Positions 45,483-58,137 are shown, numbered from the stretch's first letter. The stretch is DNA of 64,000 nt from Tetraselmis striata (GCA_006384855.1 VCJN01002118.1:186001-250000); one strand, 5' to 3'. Notes: generated by a model not told the origin, from the sequence alone. Made by a program: numbers and translations.

Positions 45483-46204
45483 ATGCCCCCGGCCCGTAGC
45501 CCCATGGCTTGGGCACCAAGGCGAGGATACACGTGGATTTCTATGTGCAAAGACTTATGTGGACTGGTATACCAGGGCAAATCCAAGAGCGACTACGCTG
45601 TGGCGGAGTCCGCCCTGTTCAAGCGGGGGCTTGACGGGAAGAGGGCGGTCTTGGGGATGCGCACAATTGCACCCGTGGCTCCATCACCAACCTGGCAGCG
45701 CTGTACAACGCCAAGGGCGATTACAGCAGGGCGGCAGAGTCCATGTACAAGGCGTTGGAGGGGCTCCGGGCAACACTGGGCGAGACCCTAAACGGCTCAA
45801 CCGCTGAGGCAATTGTGAGTGGAAGCGCTCGGAGCATCTGACAGTGGGAGTAGCGAGCTGGGCTCGGACTGCTGGACTATGGGCAGGAAGAGAGTGGAAA
45901 CAGACCGCCCGGCGGGCCGGGAGACAGGCGCCGGCGCGCAAAAGCGCGCGACATGTGCTGTCTGGCCGGTGCTAGGGTATTGGGCAGAGTCCAACAGACT
46001 CACCTCAGCACCTTGACCGCTATGCACAGTCTCGCGATGCTCTACTAGGCCAAGGGCGAACATGGCATTGCGGAGCCGCTGTACCATCAAACGCTCGAGA
46101 GGTGCCGGGCAACGCTCGGGGAGAGCCACCCGTGCATGCAAAGGTGCAAGCACAACCTAGCGAAGCTTCATGCGGCCGAGAGTACATGCTGCATGCTGAT
46201 GTAG
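45483..46204 (+). pseudogene. Decayed TPR (kinesin-light-chain-like) gene fragment
   Basis: Three tetratricopeptide units of the kinesin-light-chain type can be read: SDYAVAESALFKRGLDGKR, then NLAALYNAKGDYSRAAESMY followed by KALEGLRATLGE, then AKGEHGIAEPLYHQTLERCR followed by ATLGESHPC. They are in different frames. A one-base shift lies near 45650-45665, and an in-frame TAG at 46046-46048 replaces the residue before AKGE. A splice-like break (ATT|GTGAGT at 45815 and AG at 46007) remains, so this was a spliced gene, not a retrocopy. TPR repeats bind protein partners; the parent function is unknown. Neither end of the gene is present. Confidence 0.7.
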
Positions 46205-47401
46205 CTGGCCTTGGCATGACGCAATGTCACCGCTGCACTACACCCGCCCCCCTTCCCCCCGTCACATCCCCTGCTTGTGTTGACTCAGCCCTGCTCCCGG
46301 CCATGCTAGCTCCCCTTGCCACCGCTCCCTGTCTCTCTTCCTATGCTGCCGCACTCTGGGCTGCGGCGCTCTGTCAGCATACGGCCAGCGTGCCTGTTGG
46401 CTGACTGAGGAATAGGAGTGGAATTGCTGGGAGCAAGCTGCAGAGGTGCAACCCGTGAGGTGAGTGGCCTCACAGGGCACACAATGTAGCCGACATGAAC
46501 AAGCAAACTATGCCCACGGCCGCAGTCGCCGCTGTGGCGCAACATGGACATAGCCCCACACAATATCAGCCGCGGCGGCACACCGCCCAGAATCACGATT
46601 GACGGCCTTGCTCGCTGCCCCCGCCATAAACTTAACCCCTTTTAGCCAGTCGATAGCAATGACATCCTAATCGCCGATGTTGTCCTTGGTTTCGACGAGG
46701 ATGATGCTGTTGTCATTGTTGTACCCGACCGCATGGCAAGGGAGATGCAGGAAGGGCTGATGGGGGTGGTCGGGGATGGGGTCCCATCCTTCACGCAGAG
46801 TGGCGTGGCAAGTCACCACCCTCCTATGTTCCATACTACATCTACGCGCAGCCCAACGAGTGCACACGCGCAGAGCTTAACCAGCTTCAACAATCCACCG
46901 CACGAAACACCGGAAAAGGATACTCGCATGGCAACAATCGCCCTTGGAATTGATGATGTGCCCCGACATCGGTGAGCCAGCCCGCTACCAAAGGGAGAGT
47001 AAGGAAATACATCGCTTTCGAGGAGCATCTTCCGCAAACGACAAGATTGATGGTGCAGCTTGATGGGACAAGTTTTACAAGGACAGAGTATAGTTTCTAT
47101 AGTTCTGGGTAAACGAGACCAGATTACAAGCGTACCAGAGCGTACGACGCACCTGGTCCTGGAAGATAATGCCCACAAAGTAGACCCACCTGACGTTATC
47201 GCCGTAACCCAAACCCTACGCTTCATGACAGCACCCGCCTGGAATGGGTATGAGGCATCCTGGACAGGGCTGCACAAGAACAACCCGAATGTCTGCTAAT
47301 GCTACTACGGGTGGCGGCAGTGGTGGTGGTGGTGGTGGTGGTGGTGGTGGAGGGCCGTGTTCCGTTGATTGCAGGCTGACGTGGCTGCCTACACTTAGAG
47401 C
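46205..47401. other. Region with exon-like fragments, unresolved
   Basis: A plus-strand stretch at about 46650-46785 reads DSNDILIADVVLGFDEDD followed by VIVVPDRMAREMQ after an AG. Another at 47060-47299 is open for 79 codons. Neither could be joined into a gene. A (TGG)n tract lies at about 47321-47350. The upper end is the 3' side of the next minus-strand gene. Confidence 0.35.
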
Positions 47402-49047
47402 TTATTCGGCAGGCTGATATCTGGCCACCACCTGCAGTTGCCCGAGGCTGCCGTCCGCCGCCGCGGCGTACGTCCTCACCACCCCGTGCTGTGTGCCCCA
47501 CCACACACCCACCGCAAGCTGCCCCGCGCCGCCACCCCGGGAAGGCACCTCCTCCACGGAGCAGCACGCCGCCCCCGCGAGAGGCAGCAGCCGCGCCGCG
47601 CCGCGCTGCAGCGGGGAGTCTGGCGTCTGCACGGGGCCCCGAGCCCACTTGCGATGCATCTCCTGCCAGGAGGCGCCGCCGGGGCCGCCTGGCCGGCACA
47701 CAAGAACTTCCAGCGCCTCTGCATCTTCCTCTGCGTGCACATAGCGGAAAGGGGAGCGCTGCAGGGAGTGAAAACAACAAAGGGGGGACGACAAGAACAA
47801 CACCAAAGGGCCAACAACAAAGCTGGCGGGGGGTGGGGGGTGCAAGGCTACCGTATGACAACGCGCGGGATGAATGGCCAGACAACCCACCATCAGACAT
47901 CTCCCTGGATGTCGCCTGAGAGGCGTCCCCCAGTTGGGCGCAGCCACCATCAGCCTGTACTTGCACGCACGCCTGCACCGGCTGCCCCGCCTCCAGCAGC
48001 AGCTGCACCTTGACGCGCAGCCGCCCCCGCGCGCCACAGGGCGGCACCACCAACTGCGCCGCGACGTCGTAGCGCTGCTCCGCCTCGCACCGCAGCGGCC
48101 CGTCGCTCCAGCTGCCGTCCGCCAGGCACACCAGCATGTCGGACGCCCGGCGCAGGCTCAGCGGCTGCGCGCAGGGGGTGCAGCTCGCCGCGCCCTCAGC
48201 GGCTCCCTGTGGCGAGTCCTGTACGCCGGAGATGGCGCCGCCGCACACCCGCCATATCTCCTCGAGAGTGGAGACGCTGGGCTGCGCATCGCCGGCGCCG
48301 CCCTCATGCCGTAGGTTGACGCTCACCACCTCGCCTGCCCAGGTGCCTGCGAATTGGCAAGTTGCAACGCTTCTCAGCGGTCATTGACAAGAACGCATGA
48401 GCAAGTGGCTCCTCGACCGCGTTGCTAGTTGATCATGGGCAACAGTGGCAGAGGCACATGAGCAGACTCACCGAGAGGTAGCAGATTAATAGCCAATGCC
48501 ATTAAACTAGTAAAAATGGACCACTACTCCTATATGTATTAAGGTAACAAATCCTCTGGCGGGTGTGGGCACACGCGACAAAGCAAGCAAAATATCTCAT
48601 TACTTAGGATAAGTTAGCCCCTAAGTGAACTAAAACACCTGATGATTTAGGAGGGGCCTCCTCTTTTTGGTAGCTGGCTGTACTCTTTAGCTTGTAGCTA
48701 GCCCGGCGCGATTGCATTGATTGCACCTACAAGCAATATGAGCACGGGCACAAGGGCGGGAAACAGGAATCATCATCCACCGCCGCGCCGCATCGCTGGT
48801 CACACTACACAGCACGCTGGACGAGGCTTGTGGGGTCCCGCGGGGGTGCGGACCGCCACGCACCGATCAGAGACTCCGCAAAGTCGGAGAAGGAAGGTGC
48901 GGACACTGGCCGAAGATCTTCCCCTGCGACGGCCACTGGCCTCGCGAAGCGCCGCCCAGCTTTGCGTCTGCGGTTTCTTCCCCCTGCTGGGCAAAATCGA
49001 TGGGCGTGGCACGACGAGTTCGTGAGGTCGCCAAACAGCGCATACAT
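47402..49047 (-). CDS. Unknown protein, possibly plastid-targeted
   Basis: Three exons (49047-48864, 48334-47916, 47758-47402) give 319 residues if intron 2 is GC-AG. The N terminus is Arg/Ala/Ser-rich and poor in acids (NRRRKAGRRFARPVAVAG), like a chloroplast transit peptide, followed by APSFSDFAESLIGE. The body is beta-rich with regularly spaced hydrophobic strands (RYDVAAQLVVPPCGARG; LEVLVCRPGG; QLAVGVWWGTQHGVVRTY; LGQLQVVARYQP). This vaguely recalls lipocalin-like barrels of the DUF3598/CpcT kind, but no signature is certain. CLADGSWSDGPLRCE resembles a sushi-repeat end, probably by chance. The exon 1-2 join (ATCG|gtgcgt to gggcag|GCGAGG) is reasonable. The intron 2 donor is the weakest point. 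I do not recognise the gene. Confidence 0.55.
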
Positions 49048-50207
49048 TATGTGGAAAGGTGAATGTGGCCTAGCAGGTGGGTATATATTGCATTTAATAT
49101 ATACTATCTATGTGACGACGGATATTATGATATACATGGTATGTTATAAATTGAACTTATATCAAACTTAGTGGTATGTTATAAATTAAATTTATGTTAA
49201 ACTTACATTAAACTTATTATATGTATATTTTTGTAAACCGAGCTTCCGCCGCCTGCTACGACTGCTACTGCAGCTTCACTTGCTGTTCTCATATCAGTTG
49301 CTCACGAATGGGAGGGCGCTTTGGGGTGCGGGAGGCCCGGGAGCGTTGGGGAGGGGGGGGGGGGGGGGGGGGGGGTCCTACCTGCGCCAAGCGCTGTCAA
49401 CCGGTAGCTGGCGGGCGGGCAAGATGACGACGCGAGAGGGCACGCGAGAGATACCGCCGTGCTCGGCTTAGACGGGCGGTAGGCGCTTTTCGGGCCAACT
49501 ACCGCTGCCGATAGTGCCGCGTGCCCAATCATAGCCGGCGGCAAGGGGCAGATGGATGCCGCTGAACCAGTGGTGCGTGGACTTCGTTCTCCTTGGCGGC
49601 CCACTCAGCGGGACCGAGCTTCCTGGGGTGACATGTATGCTGCTGGTGACTACTCGTACACGATGGGCTGTTGTCCGTAGTTCCCATCGGCCACCGCCGC
49701 GCCGCATCACGGACGCCGCCGTCGTCGTCGACCGCCCCCCCGGCCCGGGGACGAGGAGCGCGGGCGCGCGCCGCATCATCCCCATCTCATCATCGTCGTT
49801 GTCGCGTTCTTCGTCATCGTCGTCGTGGTCACTAATACAGGTACCGTACCGTACATCATCCAGGAAATAACGGACGATGAGGCCGTCAGCCAGCGCGATA
49901 TCATTACGATGTTAATACAAAAAATATCAGGAAGTAAGTCGGATTTTGTGCGCGTGTCTGAACTGACTATCTTCAACAACAGTACGCGGATTTCACGCCG
50001 CCTTCATCAGGCGGCTTGCACACGCCCGCCAGGGGATGCGAAACATAGTGCAGCAAGCATGCTGCTTTGATTGGGGGCTCTAACCTTGATTCCGAAGATT
50101 GGTGTATCTAAATAATAGCAGTATTTAGTAAAGGTTTCGAGAAGGGCCCAGCTGGTTACCCAAATGAGATGCCGTGATGCACTCCAACCACCTACAGCTC
50201 CAGTACC

Positions 50208-50265
<58 letters not shown>

Positions 50266-51026
50266 AGAGAGAGAAGCTTCTAAAGTAATCCATTCACATT
50301 CAGCTATAACCGCCCATCGCATCAAAGCACTACGTGTGCTGGTATTGATTTGAAAGAAAGAAACGGCACATAATATTACGCCATCCAGGCACATCTCAAG
50401 ACAGTAAGGCCAGCACTGGCCGCCGAACCCAGAACATGCGACCATGTAACAGTACCCAATCAAAATCAAAATGCACATAGGCCATTACAACTACATTAAG
50501 AAGCCATATATATCTGCAAGTAAAAGTTCCAAAATGGGTGCGAATCACCGGCAGATTCGCGCGCCACAGTCATGCACTGCCTAAGTGTGTAAGCACGGCA
50601 CAATGCTGGCCAGATAGCGCTTTGCTCCTTGCTGGTGGGCGGTAGGAATAGGCCCTTCTACTATGCTGGCGCGTGACTACCGCAGCCTCATCATCGAATG
50701 ATGCAATTGGGAGCCGAGTACAACATGAATACTGCTCATGTTGTTAATCAGCAACACCGTCTATGGAAATACACAGATGCAGAACATGGCATGGTGCAGT
50801 GTGGCAACCGCATTGCTACGGGGTACCGACCAAGCGGAACTCCGCCGTTCATAACTGTGGCGGCTCCCTCGCGTTTGTATCCATCTAGACGTGATCCCGA
50901 GCTACCTCACCGCCTGACGTTCCTCTCCTGCACACACCACGGTCTGCCTGCTCCTCTTGGAGTCCCCTACAGCGGCCTTCGTGTAATTGTCTTACAGGGT
51001 CGTATCACAGCGCTCTGATAGATCCG
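49048..51026. other. Intergenic region with several simple repeats
   Basis: It contains an AT-rich block with duplicated TATGTTATAAATT units at 49138-49200, a 25-base G run at about 49351-49375, and a (TC)n tract at 50211-50262 followed directly by AGAGAGAG (hairpin potential). Open frames near 49556-49870 lack support. It covers the promoter of the gene starting at 49047 and the 3' region of the transporter. Confidence 0.5.
50211..50262. repeat. (TC)26 microsatellite
   Basis: Fifty-two bases of pure TC repeat are followed after ACT by AGAGAGAGAAG, so the region can fold back on itself. Confidence 0.95.
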
Positions 51027-53481
51027 TTATTCAATTTCAGGAGAGGGCCTCTCGGGGCAGGCATGTTTGGCGCTGTCCTGTGAGCTCCAGCAGGCATGCA
51101 CCCGGTGGCCAGCGTACGCAGCGACGGGGAAGGCCATGCTTGTGAGGGTGTGACCGCGTGTGGACCCATCGATGATCGAACTGGCAATGAGGAACAACGC
51201 CAGCGCGATGACAAGGACAGCAGAGGGCAGCGGGCACCGGAATGGCCTGTGCAGGTCAGGTTGCGAGGCGCGGAGGTGGAGGAGGGCGGCGCCCGTTGTG
51301 GCGTACCACAGCCACGATGCGGAGCCAAAGTACGCGACCAAACCGTTGAAGGAGGTCCCCGGTATGGCGAGAAGCGAGAGCGCCGCACAGGATTGGGCGC
51401 AAAGAGCCAGCACAGGCGTTGCCTTTGACTTGCTTAGAGTGCCCAGCACGGCAGGCAACTCGCCCGAGCGCGCTGCAGCGAAGAAGAGCCGGCCGCCGGT
51501 CATGACCGACACGTTCATGGAGCCAAGTACTGAAGCGGAAACCAACAGGCCGCTGGCGATGACCGCCCAGGGGCCCAGCGTGGCGCCCACGGCATCCAGC
51601 GCGATGGTCGAGGAGGCTGCCATGGCATGGCGGGACAGGATGGCGTCGTAGCACACGCACACCACCATGTACAGTGCCGCACATGTGGACAGGGACACCA
51701 CGATGATGCGTGGCAGGTGATGAGGATCGCGCAGCTCCTCGGCCATGAACACAATATCATTCCTACGTACAAGCAGCAAATACATGAGAGGTGCGGTAGT
51801 AGATAGATGCGAATTATCGACACAAGCTCACGCGCTTTCTGCGCATTCATTGGAAATAAACGAAACAGGCAAGTCAGAATCAATATCGCGTATTTGTCAA
51901 GGCAGGCATAGTGGTGCCTGAACGCCTGCGTAATCCCAATTGGACATGCGCTTGTTCGGTCAACTTAAACACACACCCACACACAGAGCTATGCTGATCG
52001 ATCGGTCGGCTTCTGAGCAAGAGGAATGAGGGACGTTCCCGATCGACGCGGCATTTGCCTTGCAGTAGTCAATACACAAAGCTCCGAGCAGGACACTGGC
52101 CCATTCCCGAGTGGCGACACATACCAGCCGTCAAACGCCCAGAGCGCGCCCACCATCGCCGGCCCCAGCCCCATCCAGTGGCTGTCCTCAAATGACGCCG
52201 GGCCAAGGTTCTCTGCTGCCGTCTTGCGGCCCTCTTCAGTGGCCAGCGACGCGCCAGCTGCGGCCAGAAGCAGCCCCAGGAGTCCCACCTTGGAGCAGGT
52301 CAATGCGTTCTGTGCTGCTGTGGACTCTTTCACGCCCATGCAGTTGAGCGCGGTGAGCAACAGTACCGTAGCCATTCCTGAATCAGGGCAAGCATCGTCA
52401 TCAGCCAATGACGATGAGAAGCACAGCATTGCCCCGGGCACGCTTGTGAGATGTGAATCTACGGCGCCTGGGGATGCAGAGGAGGGCGTCTTCGATTTGG
52501 GCCGCGAGCGCCTGCGCCGCCTGCACGGAGGCGAGCTCGACACGGGCGAACGTAGCTCGGGGCCGGGTCTTTGAGATGAACTTGATCCCCAGCAGTTCCG
52601 TTCTACTGCACAACTAATAAATACTCCGGAAACGGCATTCGATGAAGGATTACCGATGGTATGGTGCCCAGCAATCACAATGCCCGAGTCAATACGGCTG
52701 CCGGAGGGTGCCGGAGTCATCACGGCTGTATATGCTTGCAGCCTCACCTACACCCTTCACCTCCCATCCGGTGTCATGAAGTCCCGGGGCCAATGCCGCG
52801 GTGACATACTGGCTGAAGGTCAGAGCCAGAATGGCGAGCGACCCCGGTTTGATGACAAGGAACATGGTGACGGAGTACGCAAAAGAGACGCTGTCCCCAA
52901 AGGCCAATTGGATGTAGTCGCGGTCACCGCCCGCAGTGGGCATCATCGGAGAAAGCTCCGCGTACACCTGATTATACAGAGCATCGGTGCAATGCCGGTC
53001 AATGCCATGCCACGGTGGGTTTTATGGAAAGTCGGAAGGGCAGCATGTGCTGCAAGAGTAGTTTTGTGACCCACCAACGAGGAGCACAGTGCCAGCGTGC
53101 CCGCAAGCAGCCAGGTGAGTAGTGACAGGCCTGTGCTGCCGACATGCTGAAGCATCTGCCCCGGGGATGCGAAGATGCCGGAGCCCACCTGCAGCAAACA
53201 TAAACAATCACCGGCATCAACACCGGCCTGGAGGCTAAAAACTGCTTTATGCGCGTTTGGCCGCTAGGCGGGCAGGTAAGCGAACATTCGTGCCGGTACT
53301 TGTGTTGGTCTTCCTCACTCACCACTACACCTATGGATACTCCGACGCCATCCCACCACTCCAACACAGGTAACAATCGCGGCGTTGCCACGCCACCGTC
53401 GGCAGCCGCGGAGGACAGTAGCGGTCCATGTTCGTCTTCCCCTGGTCCCACGGCCTCGCCGCCGGGGTCGGGGCGCTGCAT
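51027..53481 (-). CDS. Amino-acid transporter, APC superfamily (LAT-like)
   Basis: Five exons (53481-53323, 53188-53075, 52967-52748, 52377-52125, 51762-51027) give 493 residues, the usual family length. It should be a 12-helix membrane carrier exchanging or importing neutral amino acids at the plasma membrane or an endomembrane. Seen: the unwound substrate helix VGSGIFASPG (54-63) with GxGIF geometry, TWLLAGTLALCSSL, YAELSPMMPTAGGDRDYIQ, LLTALNCMGVKESTAAQN, FDGWNDIVFMAEELRDPHH (the conserved helix 6 region, split by an intron) and VMTGGRLFFAAARSGELP. The acidic N-terminal tail before helix 1 is cytosolic. The frame is open upstream to 53643, so a longer start is possible. It is divergent from the S1-like gene across 467 bp. 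Confidence 0.92.
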
Positions 53482-53948
53482 GCTGCCTGTCTCCGAAGAC
53501 TCGGTGGCACCCCGCCGTTTCGGCTTGCCGCGAGAGGTCGTGATGCCCCCGCCTCCCACGTATCTATCGGATTGCGCAGCACCCGCCCACTCGGCGACGG
53601 GGATACTCGGCTGCGGGATACCAATTGGTCCGCACGTTTTCATTCAGACTATCCCGTACCAATTTATCTGCTCCGATATCTATCGGCGTATACCACCCCG
53701 AGTAGATAGCGACTATCTAGTCCCTACTACCAAAATACCCGCCGTCATCCGATAGCGATCGTATCCGCACGGACATCAACGATTTGGCGGATATCAATCG
53801 AGCCACAAGCAGCAGCCAGCTCGAGCAGCAATCGTTGGCAGTCGGGACGAAGGGAAGCAAGCAGCAGGAAACGTGGCGCTTCGCCAGCGATAAACTGAAC
53901 CTTGCAAATTCCATATTACGCTGCTTCCTGGCGCCGGACCGGCACACC
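53482..53948. promoter_or_regulatory. Shared upstream region of divergent genes
   Basis: Only 467 bp separate the start codons of the transporter (-) and the S1-like protein (+), so a bidirectional promoter is likely. It contains AT-rich blocks near 53650-53720 with GATATCTATCGGCGTATACC and TATCTAGTC-like motifs. No clear TATA box is evident. Confidence 0.45.
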
Positions 53949-55588
53949 ATGGTTGGCTTCGCCGCGCAGTTATCTCGCCCCGCCGGCGGCAGCCCCGTGA
54001 AGCAGCGGCATGCCGCGACGAGTAGTATCTGTTCGCCGCGGCTTGCGGCCGGCGACACGGCTGCCCTTGTCCTCGCCCTCCCCACGACCCGCCACTCCGG
54101 CCGCCAACTCCGGCTCGCAGTGACAGCCGGCACGCCCAATGGTGGCGACCAGTTGGTGGCGAGCACGGACGGGCGCGTCGGGCGGGGGCTGAAGGGTCGG
54201 CGGCGGCGGGCGGGGGGGCGTGGCGGGCGGGGGCGGCCGCGACAGCCACTGATCGAGCTGGTGGAGGGGCAGGAGCTGGTGGGCACGGTGCGTGCGCCAG
54301 TTACAAGACCCTCACCCTTCGTCGCTACCTCGCCCGCCGGTGGACGCTTTCCCCCCGGAACTTTTCGCGTCTGCACACACAACAAAGGGCAGGCGGCGAC
54401 TGGGTTGTGGTATACAGGGACATGGAGCGAAGGTTCGCGTCAGAGAAGGTTCCACGCGGCGGGTAGAAAGCGGCGTTGCGCATACACCAAGGCTATGGAA
54501 AAGGCAAACGCGCAAGGGATGTCATACCTATGTACCTCAAACAAACTAGCCCTTACCAACGTGAGGGACGGCGGCATGACACTGGGTTCTGGGGTAGCGT
54601 GCGTTGATGTCGAGGATCATGGGGTATTTATTCACGGCATGTGGAACCGCTGTCTTGCCACGGCGCATGCCCTGCCCACGGGTATCTATCTGCTCGTGGT
54701 GGCTTGCAAATGTACTTCGTCCGCTTCTGCACCCATGCATGGAGCTTGGCGCATACCGGCCTGGTAGAGTTGTGGTATGTGTGTCAAAGGTGGAAATTAC
54801 CAGGCAATCTTGTGAGACCGTGCTGTCATATCCCCTCTCCCGCGCACACGCCGGCACTCTATGACCTGACAAGCCCCCCCGGCTCACGCAGGTTCGCGTG
54901 ATACTCGACGGCGCCGTGCTGCTCAAGACGCGCGCAGAGACTGACGCGCTGCTGACCGAGGCGGAGGCGGGCGGCCTGGACCTCAGCGCGCTGCCGCGCG
55001 GCGCACAGCTGCTGACGCACATCAAGCAGGTCGACGCGGAGAAGGACGTGCTGCGCGTGACGATGAAGGCGGGCGGGCGCCGGATGGGCACCAGCCCGCG
55101 CAAGGATGTGCAGGCGGCGCTGAAGGAGGGGCAGCGGCTGTTCGGCACCGTCAAGAAGGTACCGCTGCGCTCACAATTGCTCCCCAGAAAAGACACGCGG
55201 GTATAAATTCGGACACGTAAAAGAACGCACGGTACGGTATGTTATTTTATGGTATGGTGTGGTGTGGTAACGTGCACAGTTGAGAGGCCGAAGACGGTGT
55301 GGGAGGGGGGGGGGGGGGGGGGGGGGGAGTAGCTAAATCACCCAGCACCCCGAATTTGGTACCTGGCTAGAGCCCTAGGTATGAATCAGAACGCATACAT
55401 CATTCTGTTTAAGAACACATATGCAGATGCGTATAACCAAAACACATCTATGACTTCTGTAAGAACACATCTAATTAAAGTCAGAGCATATGTGTCTTAA
55501 GACAAGCTCACATATTCATATAATAGCTGTGTGCCACACCACGCTCTGCATTCCCTATATTTTCTTGTTTTGTCTCCCAGCGAAGAGA

Positions 55589-55626
<38 letters not shown>

Positions 55627-56247
55627 GTATATATATATATAATTGTATATATATCAGAATACAAAGCGTAACTCACCCGCGGATCTTTTGATTCGATGCT
55701 GCAAAGCAGTCCATTTGTTGAAACCGCAAACCATTGCAATGATATGGTACGATGTACGCGCGTGTGTGCTGCATTGTATTTTTCTTGTAGAGTATATACA
55801 ATCCGTGTATGGCAGCCCTTTTGACATCATTTGCTGGCCGAGGTTGATGGCGCTTATGTGATGGATGCCGGCGTGCCGCAGGTGCGGCAGGAGCGCACGC
55901 CTGACGGCTGGGTTGTCACGACCGGCACCTTCGTGGACGTCGGCGCGCAGATGGACGCCTTTGTCGAGGGAGACGGCGCGGGGCTGCCGCCCGCGGGGAG
56001 GGCGGTGGAGGTGGTCGTGGCGCCGGGTGCGCTGAACCCCAACGAGCTCAAGGTTCGCCGCCGCATCCTCGCCCTGCTGCCTGACAAAGGCAGCCAGGCT
56101 GCGGCGGCTGCTGCTGCTGGTGGCGCCGCTGCCGCTGCGGCGGTCGCGGCCACGTCTGACGTCGAGGGCGATGACGAGGACAAGGACTACTACGACGAAG
56201 AGGAGGACGACGTCTACGACAAGTACGGCTACCTTGATGACTACTAG
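53949..56247 (+). CDS. Probable plastid S1-like RNA-binding protein with acidic tail
   Basis: Three exons (53949-54287, 54892-55158, 55843-56247) give 336 residues. The start ATG (CACCATGG) is followed by a hydroxylated, Arg-containing, acid-poor leader typical of a chloroplast transit peptide, then a very basic patch (RGLKGRRRRAGGRGGRGR). Two S1/OB-like units follow. The first starts at VEGQELVGTV and ends in LRVTMKAGGRR. The second starts at LKEGQRLFGTV and contains VTTGTFVDVGAQMDAFVEGD. The C terminus is Ala-rich, then strongly acidic and Tyr-rich (DDEDKDYYDEEEDDVYDKY). S1 modules bind RNA; plastid ribosomal S1, PSRP-7/EF-Ts and related factors carry them, and this could be a translation-associated factor. 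The match to S1 is recognisable but divergent. Intron 2 contains a G run and a long AT repeat. Confidence 0.68.
55591..55653. repeat. AT microsatellite in intron 2 of the S1-like gene
   Basis: A (TA)n tract of about 63 bp is interrupted twice by AATTG. It lies between exons 2 and 3. Confidence 0.95.
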
Positions 56248-56638
56248 CTCGCCAACGCTGCGGGACTGCCACCACCTCTGCGCCACCTTTCCCTCTCTTA
56301 TACTCATACACGACGCCGTGCGGTGCCATGGCACAATAACGTCAAGATTTTCTCACAGGGTCAAGGCAAGCTGCTAGGTGACAGCCACAGAGGCTGATCA
56401 ACGGCCTCCTAGTCTAGCATCCAGGGATGAGAAGGACCCCAAGAAACTGTCAGGCGAAGAGTGAAAGCATGATGGCAGAGCGGCGAAAACATTGCGGCAT
56501 GTTTGTGTTTAAACTCAGTATCACCCCCTCATGCTTGACGAGGGAGCTCATTTCTTTTTCCTTTTTATGTAAGGGGGGGGGGGGGGGGGGGGGTCTTGAG
56601 TGCATGTGGAGCGCGTGTTGGCTGGGATGGGACCAGCT
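56248..56638. other. Convergent 3' region between the S1-like and RRM genes
   Basis: Two genes converge here with 391 bp between stop codons. It contains a G run at about 56573-56594. No gene is seen. Confidence 0.6.
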
Positions 56639-57350
56639 CTAGGCGAACTTGTCCAGCTTGACCGTGACACGGCGGCCCTCCAGCTCATAGTTGGCGTAGT
56701 TGGCGATGGCCGCCTGCGCGGCGTCGGGCGCCGTGAAGCGCACCGTGCCGTAGCCGCGGCTGCGGCCGTCGCGGCCGTACACGATCACAGCCTCCTCCAT
56801 GGTGCCAAACTGCTCAAACATGGGGCTCAGGTCGTCGTCCGTGTAGCTCCAGGGCAGGCCCTGCACCACAATCTGACCAGCGGCAAACACAGAAGCACGG
56901 CATTGGCATGACTGTCAGTCCGTTGGGGCCACATGCAATATTTTGTACAGTATCCATATGAGGGACATCTGAGGGAGTAAAGCGGGCTATGTCAAGTGTA
57001 TCTTGAAAAACATGTACGATGGGTATGGCCTCCGTAAATGAGGGAGAGGGCCCCCAACTCAGCTATCGGAAATACACAGAGAGAGAGAGGAAGAGAGAGA
57101 GAGAGAGAGAGAGAGTAAGATTGCCCGCTGCAAAGCTGGGCTGTACAACGCCAGATATGCCTCGTGACATGCATCAAGGCCGATCTCAGTTTGTTTCACG
57201 CCTCGCCCTCGCCAGTCACTGCATTTCACTGCATTCAGATCCATTCATAACTGAAGTGCGTGGTCCCAAAACTTCGCCCGCAAATGCGACTGAATCTGCA
57301 ACTGGAAAGGAGAGGGAAGGGGGTCGTGGGGAGACACAAAGGGGAGAAAG

Positions 57351-57384
<34 letters not shown>

Positions 57385-58104
57385 TGTCACCTGCAGGCCA
57401 GAGCAGGCGCCCTCGCGGGCCGGGGGCGGGCCACGGGGCTGCCTGGGCTCACGGGGGGCGCGGGCGGGGCGCGGCGCCGCCGGAATGTTGTTGTCCTTGT
57501 TGTACTGCTTCACGTCACGGTCCTCGCGATCCTCCCTGACCAGGATCTTGCGGCCCGCGAGCTCCTGGCCGTTGATCTCGTTCACCGCCTTGACGGCCTA
57601 CAGGTAACGGCGCGGCATGTCAGCCCCGCAGCCCTGCCCCATCCTATCCTAGCGCCATGCGCCAGACTGGCGGAGACTACCATCGCAGACGGTTTTGTAG
57701 GTGGCGCAGATCGCCGGCAATGGGAGGGACACATCGATAAAGCGCACCTCCTCCGGGGTCTCAAACTCCACGATGCCCCAGCCCTTGGAGCGCTCTGCAC
57801 GCAGCCCACAGGGGAAAGGAAACGGTCGAGGGTGTCAGTCAGGCTCAGGTAGTGCAAGAAGGGGGGGGGGGCAAGGGAGGGCTGCCAAGGGTGTGGGGGC
57901 ACCGTTCTCATCGCGCATCACGTTGGCGTACACGACGGTGCCGACCTCGCGGAACTTGTCCTTCAGGTCCTGCCAGGACGTCCGCCAGGCAAGGTTGCCG
58001 ACATAGCAGCGCTTGCCGATGCTGGAGATGCGCACACCCCGGGTCGGGAGATGGAAGGGACTCAGTTGCAGGTCTTGCGGAAGCAGGGCCCATGGTAGTG
58101 AAGG

Positions 58105-58137
<33 letters not shown>

